From positions 1 through 61,805 of the forward strand of contig JAJEBR010000040.1 of assembly GCA_022822445.1 (NCBI GenBank): DNA of 61,805 nucleotides, in the 5' to 3' direction. This stretch comes from Gemmatimonadota bacterium. Its GTDB lineage: Bacteria > Gemmatimonadota > Gemmatimonadetes > Longimicrobiales > Gaopeijiaceae. Of the stretch, positions 24,158 to 31,275 are shown in pieces. Both the position numbers and the translations under genes were made by a program. The notes beneath the pieces were generated by a model. That model saw only the letters and a list, made by a program, of their open reading frames with translations. It searched no databases and had not been told where the DNA came from. Within the stretch, counting starts at the first letter, position 1. Each line of letters opens with the position of its first letter.

Positions 24158-24814
24158 GTGGATGCCCGGGCTGCGGTCCGGAGCCCTCGCGCTTCCTGGA
24201 TCGCGGATCCCAGGCGGCAGATCCTGCTGCTGAAGATCGCCGTGTGGATCGTCGGGCTCGGGCCGGTGGTCTGGCTGGGCGCCGGTGCCTACCAGGGGAC
24301 GCTGGGGGCCAATCCGGTCGAGAAGATCACGCACATCGAGGGCCGCTGGACGCTGGTCTTCCTGCTCGCGACGCTGGCGGTCACCCCGATCCGGCGGCTC
24401 ACCGGGTGGAACCGGATCATCCAGCTGCGGAGGCTCCTGGGGCTCTTCGCCTTCTTCCACGCCTGCCTCCACTTCCTCTCCTACGCGGGGCTGGATTACT
24501 TCTTCGCGCTCGGCCTCATCCTCGACGACGTGTTGGAGCGGCGCTACATCACGGCGGGGTTTGCCGCGCTGGTCCTGCTGGTGCCGCTCGCGATCACTTC
24601 GACCAGGGGATGGATCCGCCGGCTCGGCAAGCGCTGGCAGAAGCTGCACCGGTTGGCTTACGTTTCGGCGGGGTTGGGTGTCCTTCATTACTACTGGAAG
24701 GTCAGAGCCGACACCTTCTGGCCGCTGGTAGCGGCGGTCACGCTGGCCGCGCTCTTCGCGATCCGGCTCGCGTACAGGGGCAAGAAGAAGAAGACGAGAA
24801 AGAAAGGCAGGTAG
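24158..24814 (+). CDS. msrQ: Haem-binding membrane subunit MsrQ
   Basis: 218 aa with a GTG start directly after msrP. Six hydrophobic segments are visible. WTLVFLLATLAVTPIRRLTG, LRRLLGLFAFFHACLHFLSY (haem-ligand His) and RWQKLHRLAYVSAGLGVLHYYW (two further His) are typical of the ferric-reductase-like transmembrane domain. It passes electrons from the quinone pool or flavin reductase through haem b to MsrP in the periplasm. The tail is lysine-rich (GKKKKTRKKGR) and cytoplasmic. Its stop lies three bases before the DUF4159 gene, linking the Msr system to the large downstream run. Confidence 0.92.
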   Translation: MDARAAVRSPRASWIADPRRQILLLKIAVWIVGLGPVVWLGAGAYQGTLGANPVEKITHIEGRWTLVFLLATLAVTPIRRLTGWNRIIQLRRLLGLFAFFHACLHFLSYAGLDYFFALGLILDDVLERRYITAGFAALVLLVPLAITSTRGWIRRLGKRWQKLHRLAYVSAGLGVLHYYWKVRADTFWPLVAAVTLAALFAIRLAYRGKKKKTRKKGR

Positions 24815-24817
24815 CTG

Positions 24818-25999
24818 TTGGCCGTTTGGCGGCGGAGGCGGGCGGTACCCGGAGGGCTGGGCCGTCCGTGGCGGATCCGGGCGTGGCCCGCGGGAATGGC
24901 CCGTTGGCTGCGGGGCCGGCCGGCGACCGGGGCTCTGGCTCGCGCGCGGCGGATCCGGGCGGGACTCGTGGTACTGGCGCTGGCCGTCGGTCTGGCCGCG
25001 GTGGTTCGGTCGCGGGTGGGCCACGGGCCTGGGGAATCCGGGATTCAAGACGCCGACGGACCGTCGCCGCATCCGGCCCGCATCTCCGTGCTACCCGCCA
25101 CCGAGGGAATTGCTGGCGCCACCTCGATGGCGGCCCCACCGGGCCCGATCCCGGCCATGCCCGGCTTTTCCGAATCCCCGCCCGGCGTCCTCCACTTCGG
25201 CACCTCCGAATCCGCGGTGCCGGTCGGCGCGCCCGCGATGCCTCGTGTCCCCATCGCGTCCGGCGACAACGCTGCCCCGGCCCCGTCTCCACCGGCCCTG
25301 TCCGCCGCGCCCGCCCTCCAATACCCCCGGGAGTGGCACGAATTCTACTTCACGCGCGCGGCCTACTCGTCCTACGGCCGCGGTGGATGGGGCAGGCGCG
25401 GCCAGTCCTGGGCGATCGACTATCCGAAGGCCGACATCCAGTTCCTGACCGTCCTGAAGCGGCTCACCAACCTGGACGCCTACGACGACGAGAACGCGGT
25501 CGCCCTCAACGACCCGCGGATCCGCAACTTCCCCTTCCTCTACGCCCTCGAAGTCGGCTACATGAGCATGTCGGAGCCGGAGGTCGAGGGACTGCGCGAC
25601 TACCTCCTGGCCGGCGGATTCCTCGTCATCGACGACTTCTGGGGGTCGCAGGAGTGGGCCCAGTTCGAATTCCAGATGAAGCTTGTCTTCCCCGAGAAGC
25701 CGATCATCGACCTGGAGCTGGACCACACGGTCTTCAACACCTTCTACGAGATCGACGAGATCCTGCAGGTCCCCGCCTACGGCCGCTACTTCGGCGGGCA
25801 GACGTATGAACGGGACGGGTACGTGCCCTTCGTGAAGGGAATCGAGGACGACGACGGGCGGCTGATGGTCATCATCAACTGGAACACCGACCTGGGGGAC
25901 GCCTGGGAGTGGGCGGAGCAACCCGACTACCCGGTCCCGTACTCCACCTTTGCGTTCCAGATGGGCGTCAACATGATCGTTTACGCGATGACTCACTGA
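24818..25999 (+). CDS. DUF4159 domain protein (copy A)
   Basis: 393 aa with a TTG start three bases after msrQ. A basic N-terminus and one membrane segment (IRAGLVVLALAVGLAAVV, about 47-64) are followed by a Pro/Ala-rich linker. The DUF4159 domain starts near residue 170: EFYFTRAAYSSYGRGGWGRRG, WAIDYPKADIQFLTVLKRLT, then GFLVIDDFWGS, DLELDHTVFNTFYEI and DDGRLMVIINWNTDLGDAWEW. The fold is thought to resemble glutamine-amidotransferase-like domains without the catalytic triad. It probably anchors in the inner membrane and faces the periplasm. A paralogue lies at 34023-35030 in the same run. A role with the vWA proteins is inferred from context. Confidence 0.85.
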   Translation: MAVWRRRRAVPGGLGRPWRIRAWPAGMARWLRGRPATGALARARRIRAGLVVLALAVGLAAVVRSRVGHGPGESGIQDADGPSPHPARISVLPATEGIAGATSMAAPPGPIPAMPGFSESPPGVLHFGTSESAVPVGAPAMPRVPIASGDNAAPAPSPPALSAAPALQYPREWHEFYFTRAAYSSYGRGGWGRRGQSWAIDYPKADIQFLTVLKRLTNLDAYDDENAVALNDPRIRNFPFLYALEVGYMSMSEPEVEGLRDYLLAGGFLVIDDFWGSQEWAQFEFQMKLVFPEKPIIDLELDHTVFNTFYEIDEILQVPAYGRYFGGQTYERDGYVPFVKGIEDDDGRLMVIINWNTDLGDAWEWAEQPDYPVPYSTFAFQMGVNMIVYAMTH

Positions 26000-26002
26000 G
26001 GC

Positions 26003-28288
26003 ATGTTCGAATTCTTCTTCAAGTACCGGCCCCTCATCTTCCAGGAGGGCGACTTCACCTTTCTGAGCCCCTGGCCGCTGGCGCTGGCCGTCGTGGCCGC
26101 GCTGGTGCTGGCGGTGCCGGCGGTGGTGAGCTATACGCTGGCCCGGGGGCGCAGCCGCTCCACCGACCGCTGGGTGCTCGGGACGCTGCGGACGGCGCTG
26201 CTGGCGCTCCTCTTCTTCGTGGTCATGCAGCCGGCGCTGGTGCTGACCTCCATCGTGCCGCAGCGCAACTTCGTGGCCGTGCTCGTGGACGACTCGCGCA
26301 GCATGCAGATCGACGACCGGGACGGGACCTCGCGGGCGGAGAAGGCGGTCGGGCTGCTCGATCCCGAGGGTGGCCTGGTACCCGCGCTGGAGGAGGGCTT
26401 CGCGCTGCGGTACTTCCGCTTCTCGTCGGCGGCGACGCGCCTGGACGGGATGGAGGGGCTGACCTTCGACGGCAGCCGGACGCGCCTCGGGGCCGCGCTG
26501 ACCCGCGTGCGTGACGACCTGCAGGGGGTGCCGCTGTCGGCGATGGTGGTGGTGTCCGACGGGGGCGACAATACCGAGGAGGTGATCGGCGACGCGCTGC
26601 TGCCGCTGCGGGCGTCGTCGGTGCCGGTCTTCACCGTGGGGCTGGGCGACGAGGAGATGGAGGCCGATGTGCAGGCGAGCCGCGCGGACGTGCCCGCGAC
26701 CGCGCTGGCCGGGAGCTCGCTGGTGGTGAACGTGCTGGTGGAGTCGCGCGGGTACGGGGGCCGCGAGGTGCCTGTGGTGGTCGAGGACATGGGCCGGATC
26801 ATCGCCACCGAGATGGTGACGCTGCCGCGCGACGGGCAGCCGCTGGTGGCTCCGGTGGCGATCACGCTCGAGAACCCGGGCGCGCGGGAGCTCACCTTCC
26901 GCATCCCGGGACTGGGAGGCGAACGGGTGCTCGAGAACAACGAGCTGCGCGCGGTGGTCCAGGTGCGCGACCGCACCGAGAAGATCCTCTACTTCGAGGG
27001 GGAGCCGCGCTGGGAGGTCCGATTCATGCTGCGCGCGGCCGACCTGGACGAGAACCTGCAGGTCGTCCTCCTGCAGCGCACCGCCCCGAACAAGTTCTAC
27101 CGGCGCAACCTCGACGACCCGCTTGAGCTGCTCACCGGCTTCCCGACCACCCGCGAGGAGCTCTTCCGCTACCGCGCCCTCATCCTGGGGTCGGTGGAGG
27201 CCAGCTTCTTCACCCACGACCAGCTCGAGATGATCGCGGAATTCGTGAGCGAGCGGGGCGGGACGCTGCTCATGCTGGCCGGACGTCGCGCCCTGTCCGA
27301 CGGCGGCTACAAGGGCACCCCCATCGAGGATGTCCTCCCGGTCGTGCTCCCCGAGCCCACCGGGCTTACGCCGACCGAGCGGCGCGTGTACATGAAGGTG
27401 TCGCCCACCCCTGCGGGCGCGAACCACCCCATCACCCGGATCGCCGGCGACGTGGAGAACTCCGCGGCCCGGTGGGACTCCCTGCCGGTGGTCACCACCA
27501 CCAACCAGATCACCGAACTGAAGCCGGGAGCCACCGAACTCATGCAGGGATCGGTGGTCGCCGGTGAGGGCGACGCCGCCGACCGGGTGGTTCTGGCCTT
27601 CCAGCGTTACGGCAAGGGCCGCGCGATGGTGCTCGGCGTGCAGGACACCTGGTTGTGGCAGATGGAGGCCACGGTCTCCCTCGACGACCAGAGCCACGAG
27701 AGCTTCTGGCGGCAGCTGCTGCGGACGATCGTGTCGGAGACCCCCGACGCCGTCGAGGCCGCCCCAGACCTCGCCTCGGTGGAGGCGGGCGAGCCGGTCA
27801 CGGTGAAGGCCACGGTCCTGGATCCGGGGTTCGTGGAGGTGAACGGTGCGGACGTCAACGCCCGGATCACGACCCCGACCGGCGAGGTGAGAGAACTGCC
27901 GATGGAGTGGTCGGTCTCCGAGGACGGCGAGTACACCGCCACCTTCACCCCCGAGATGGACGGCCTTTTCGAGGTGTCGGTCGACGCCACGCGCGACACC
28001 ACCGGGCTCGGGACCACCGAGACGAGCGTGCGGGTGGCCCCCGGCACCGAGGAGTTCCGCGATCCGCGCCAGCACCGCACCCTGCTGGAGCGCGTCGCCG
28101 ACGAGACCGGAGGCCGCTACTACACCCCGGAGACCGTGGACCAGCTGGCCGAGGACCTCCGCGTCACCGGCGGCGGCGTCACCGTGACGGAGGAGCACGA
28201 CCTGTGGGACATGCCGATCCTCTTCCTCCTGCTGGCGGGGCTGCTCGGAGCCGAGTGGGCGTACCGGCGGAAGAGGGGATTGGCGTGA
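26003..28288 (+). CDS. vWA-domain membrane protein with amidotransferase-like region
   Basis: 761 aa. Two N-terminal membrane segments (LALAVVAALVLAVPAVVSYTL and LRTALLALLFFVVMQPALVL) precede a vWA domain. Its MIDAS is DDSRS (Asp96, Ser98, Ser100), with SDGGDN as a later metal-loop motif. The region about 330-560 (LYFEGEPRWEVRFMLRA, YRALILGSVEASFFT, GGTLLMLAGRRAL) resembles class-I glutamine-amidotransferase-like domains that lack catalytic residues. A β-sandwich follows, then a C-terminal membrane helix (MPILFLLLAGLLGAEWAY). The architecture is that of large membrane vWA proteins partnering MoxR ATPases. It shares GTGA with the next gene. Confidence 0.85.
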   Translation: MFEFFFKYRPLIFQEGDFTFLSPWPLALAVVAALVLAVPAVVSYTLARGRSRSTDRWVLGTLRTALLALLFFVVMQPALVLTSIVPQRNFVAVLVDDSRSMQIDDRDGTSRAEKAVGLLDPEGGLVPALEEGFALRYFRFSSAATRLDGMEGLTFDGSRTRLGAALTRVRDDLQGVPLSAMVVVSDGGDNTEEVIGDALLPLRASSVPVFTVGLGDEEMEADVQASRADVPATALAGSSLVVNVLVESRGYGGREVPVVVEDMGRIIATEMVTLPRDGQPLVAPVAITLENPGARELTFRIPGLGGERVLENNELRAVVQVRDRTEKILYFEGEPRWEVRFMLRAADLDENLQVVLLQRTAPNKFYRRNLDDPLELLTGFPTTREELFRYRALILGSVEASFFTHDQLEMIAEFVSERGGTLLMLAGRRALSDGGYKGTPIEDVLPVVLPEPTGLTPTERRVYMKVSPTPAGANHPITRIAGDVENSAARWDSLPVVTTTNQITELKPGATELMQGSVVAGEGDAADRVVLAFQRYGKGRAMVLGVQDTWLWQMEATVSLDDQSHESFWRQLLRTIVSETPDAVEAAPDLASVEAGEPVTVKATVLDPGFVEVNGADVNARITTPTGEVRELPMEWSVSEDGEYTATFTPEMDGLFEVSVDATRDTTGLGTTETSVRVAPGTEEFRDPRQHRTLLERVADETGGRYYTPETVDQLAEDLRVTGGGVTVTEEHDLWDMPILFLLLAGLLGAEWAYRRKRGLA

Positions 28289-29373
28289 GGGCGAGCCTGG
28301 CCGTAGCGGCACCGTTGGCGGGCGCCCCGCGGGGCGCAGCAGATCCGGCGGCGAGCCGATTACGGTCGGCCGCGCGCCGGGTGCGGGCGGCGGCGTGGGT
28401 CCTCGCGGCCGCCACCCTCCTGCCGGCCGCCGCCCACGCGCAGAACACCCACATCCTCATGATCTCGGGGCTCGGCGGCGACCCCGAGTTCACGGAGTCC
28501 TTCCACGGCTGGCTGAGCCGCTTCGCCGACGCCGCCACCGAGAGGTACGGCGTGCCCGCCGAGCGGATCGTCTACCTCGGCGAGGACCCCGACCTCGATC
28601 CGACCCGCATCCGCGCGCGCTCCACCGCCGAGAACATCCGCACGGCCTTCGCCGACCTGGCCGGCGCGATGGCGCCCGCCGACGAACTGGTGGTGCTGCT
28701 GGCCGGACACGGAAGCTTCCGCGACGGGACCGCCCGCTTCAACATCCCCGGCCCCGACGTGACCCCGGCCGAGATGGGCATCCTGCTGGCCCCGCTGGGC
28801 GAGCGCCGCATCACCTTCGTCAACACCGCGAGCGCGTCGGGCCCCTTCATCGAGGAGCTGTCGGGGCCGAACCGCACGGTCATCACCGCCACCCGGAGCG
28901 GGCGCGAGCGCAACATGCCCCGCTTCGGGCTGCACTTCGTGGACGCCTTCGCGGACGACGGCGCCGATGTCGACAAGGACGCGCGGGTGTCGATGCTGGA
29001 GGCCTTCAGCTACGCGCTGCGGGAGGTGCAGCGGGAGTACGAGGGCGACCGCCGGCTCCTCACCGAGCACGCCATGCTCGACGACAACGGCGATGGCGAG
29101 GGCAGCCGCGAACCCGGCGACCTCGAGGGCGACGGAGTGCTCGCGAGCACGGTCTTCCTCACCTCGCTGGGGGGCGCCGACGCCGATGACGAGGTGTCCG
29201 CCGAGCTGCGCGCCCTCTACGAGGAGAAGGCCGACATCGAGGCCAGAATCGCCGACCTGCGGCGGATCAAGGACCGGATGCCGCTCGAGCGCTACGAAGA
29301 CGAGCTGGAGGCGCTGCTCGTGGAGCTGGCGCTCAAGAACCGGGAGATCCGGGCCGCGGGGGGTGGTGGGTGA
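28285..29373 (+). CDS. Secreted caspase-like (peptidase C13-type) protein with Cys-to-Ser change
   Basis: 362 aa with a GTG start inside the vWA stop (GTGA). The signal peptide ends AAAHAQN. The domain begins THILMISGLGGDPEF. VVLLAGHGSF holds the His of caspase-fold peptidases (His142). In legumain-type C13 enzymes the catalytic Cys sits in an EACESG-like motif; the corresponding stretch here is VNTASASGPFI, with Ser183 in the Cys position. SMLEAFSYAL and TEHAMLDDNGDGEG (acidic loop) are as in the family. A C-terminal coiled coil (LRALYEEKADIEARIADLRR) follows. It could be catalytically inactive or a serine variant. The fold assignment is by motif only. Confidence 0.68.
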   Translation: MRASLAVAAPLAGAPRGAADPAASRLRSAARRVRAAAWVLAAATLLPAAAHAQNTHILMISGLGGDPEFTESFHGWLSRFADAATERYGVPAERIVYLGEDPDLDPTRIRARSTAENIRTAFADLAGAMAPADELVVLLAGHGSFRDGTARFNIPGPDVTPAEMGILLAPLGERRITFVNTASASGPFIEELSGPNRTVITATRSGRERNMPRFGLHFVDAFADDGADVDKDARVSMLEAFSYALREVQREYEGDRRLLTEHAMLDDNGDGEGSREPGDLEGDGVLASTVFLTSLGGADADDEVSAELRALYEEKADIEARIADLRRIKDRMPLERYEDELEALLVELALKNREIRAAGGGG

Positions 29374-31178
29374 GGCACCTGCATTACCTCGAAATCCGTA
29401 ATTTCAAGCGATTCGGTGACCGAATCCGGATCGAGCTGGACCATCCTGCCGTGCTGGTGGGTCCAAACAACTGCGGAAAGACCACCGCTCTGCAAGCCGT
29501 CGCGCTCTGGTCGCAGGCTGTCCGGACCTGGTTCGATCGCAAGGGCCGCGCGCCGCCCAGGGAGCGCACGGCCACCGGGCTCAACCGTCTCGGCGTCGTC
29601 GCGGTACCGGTGCGCAGTACTCGTGACTACTGGCACAACATGGCGGTCAGGACCGGCAACCAGAACATCCCGCTCGAGATCACGGCCGGTGTCCTGCATG
29701 ACAACCAGGTAAAGTCCGTGGCCATGCGGTTCCGGTGCCACGGGGACGACCTGGTCTATTGCACACCTGACGAAGCCACGATGGACGACCTCGAGTTGAT
29801 CGAGGCGGCGGCCGACCTGAACGTCCGCCCGCTCTATCCGATGTCGGGCATCGAGACTGAAGAGCCGATCATCCAATCCGGCCGCATCGATGTCCTGCTG
29901 GGACAGGGACAGACCGCCCAGGTGCTGCGCAACCTGTGCCTGGCCGTCTTCCGGGAGGAGCCCGCCGCCTGGGTCGCCATCAGGGAGCTGATGACGCGTC
30001 TCTTCTCGGTGGATCTGGGAGATCCCACGGAGACGGGGCGCGGGGCGATTGATCTGTTCTACCGGCAGCCCGGGGTGCGCAAGCCGGTGGACGTCGCCCT
30101 GGCGGGACGGGGATTCCAGCAGATGCTCCTGATCCTCGCCTACCTTCACTCGCATCCTCGAAGCGTTCTGCTGATCGATGAACCCGACGCGCATCTGGAG
30201 ATCCTTCGCCAAAAGCAGGCGTATCTGCTATTGCACGACGTGGCAGCGCGGAACGACTCGCAGGTTGTCCTCGTCACGCACTCCGAGGTCATCCTGGGTG
30301 AAGCCCTGGAGCGCAACCTGACGCTGCTCATCGGTGGACACGCGGACGAGTTGGCCTCCAGGACCGACATCGTCACCGCGCTCAGACACTACGGTGCCGA
30401 ACACTACATCCGGGCTCGGCAACGAGGCTACGTGCTGTACCTGGAAGGCGGTACCGACCTGGCCGTGCTCAAGGCGCTGGCAGCCGGGCTTCGGCACCCC
30501 GTGGCCGAGGCGTGGGACGAGTCGGCGAACGTATTCTATGTCCAGGACAACTACCCCGAGCCTGACCGGGATACCGCGCTGGAGCGGGTCGAGGGCGGTT
30601 TCGGGGTAACCCCCCGCCAGCATTTCTTCGCGCTGCGCCCCATGCTGAAGGACCTGAGGGGGTTGGCGATCCTCGACGGCAACGACCGACAACGCCGGGA
30701 TTCGAGGGACGGAGGACTGACCACCGCGTACTGGCGACGATACGAAATCGAGAACTACATCGTGAGCCCCGAGGTCCTGCTACGTTACGCCGCCGACGCT
30801 TACCGCGATCTGCCGCTCTTCGACCGCTTCCGGCATGAGACCGACGAAGTGCTCGACAAACTGGTGTCCGAGCGGGTGTTCGAGGGCCGGAAACGCGATT
30901 TCCTCACCTGGAAGGGAATGGATCCCGCACCGGCGCGCCTGTTGTGGGAAGCCAGAACCGAGCGGCTCAAGCTGAGCGACTTCGCTGAGGAGTTCTTTCG
31001 GAAGCTCGCTTCCAGGCTCGGTCACGCGATGCTGCTGCGAAAGCGCGATCTGTATCGTCTTGTCCCGTTCGTGGATGTCGACGCGATTCCGGGGGAGGTA
31101 TCCGAGAAGCTGGAGTTGTTGCAGGGGTTGTTCGAGGGAGCAGAGGATGGCGCCGGTGCATCCGGGCAGGAAACGTAA
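29370..31178 (+). CDS. OLD-like AAA/ABC-type ATPase with TOPRIM-like domain
   Basis: 602 aa with a GTG start overlapping the previous stop (GTGA). N-terminal SMC/ABC-type ATPase: LEIRNFKRFGD (7-17), Walker A GPNNCGKT (31-38), signature-like GRGFQQMLLILAYL, Walker B VLLIDEPDAHLE (about 266-277), H-switch VLVTHSEVI. The C-terminal region has GYVLYLEGGTDLAVL (Glu near 358) and LAILDGNDR (Asp near 436), which fit a TOPRIM nuclease core. ENYIVSPEVLLRYA follows, as in OLD-like proteins. Such proteins often defend against phage or cut DNA. It has no signal, so it is cytoplasmic, unlike its envelope neighbours. Confidence 0.8.
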   Translation: MRHLHYLEIRNFKRFGDRIRIELDHPAVLVGPNNCGKTTALQAVALWSQAVRTWFDRKGRAPPRERTATGLNRLGVVAVPVRSTRDYWHNMAVRTGNQNIPLEITAGVLHDNQVKSVAMRFRCHGDDLVYCTPDEATMDDLELIEAAADLNVRPLYPMSGIETEEPIIQSGRIDVLLGQGQTAQVLRNLCLAVFREEPAAWVAIRELMTRLFSVDLGDPTETGRGAIDLFYRQPGVRKPVDVALAGRGFQQMLLILAYLHSHPRSVLLIDEPDAHLEILRQKQAYLLLHDVAARNDSQVVLVTHSEVILGEALERNLTLLIGGHADELASRTDIVTALRHYGAEHYIRARQRGYVLYLEGGTDLAVLKALAAGLRHPVAEAWDESANVFYVQDNYPEPDRDTALERVEGGFGVTPRQHFFALRPMLKDLRGLAILDGNDRQRRDSRDGGLTTAYWRRYEIENYIVSPEVLLRYAADAYRDLPLFDRFRHETDEVLDKLVSERVFEGRKRDFLTWKGMDPAPARLLWEARTERLKLSDFAEEFFRKLASRLGHAMLLRKRDLYRLVPFVDVDAIPGEVSEKLELLQGLFEGAEDGAGASGQET

Positions 31179-31226
31179 AGCAGACATGTCATTCTGTAAA
31201 CCCGACTTTACATCTCGCATCCGTGG
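31175..31226 (+). repeat. Copy 3 of the dispersed element
   Basis: GTAAAGCAGACATGTCATTC is followed by TGTAAACCCGACTTTACA (31195-31212), a perfect 6-bp inverted repeat around six bases, then TCGCATCCGTGGG. It begins at the stop of the OLD-like gene and ends upstream of the metalloprotease. Its ATG (31186) is in frame with that gene and would encode MSFCKPDFTSRIRG, similar to the first residues encoded by copy 2. The internal location suggests a promoter/operator that splits the long run. Confidence 0.62.
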
Positions 31227-31275
31227 GCAACCCCAACCTGTGGCGGTCAGCCGCCGCGCGTTGCACTTTCCGACC

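Noticed and set aside
25091-28312. 1,073-codon open frame on the minus strand
   Set aside because: It mirrors the DUF4159 and vWA genes. The product is His/Arg/Gly-rich nonsense with no recognisable motif.
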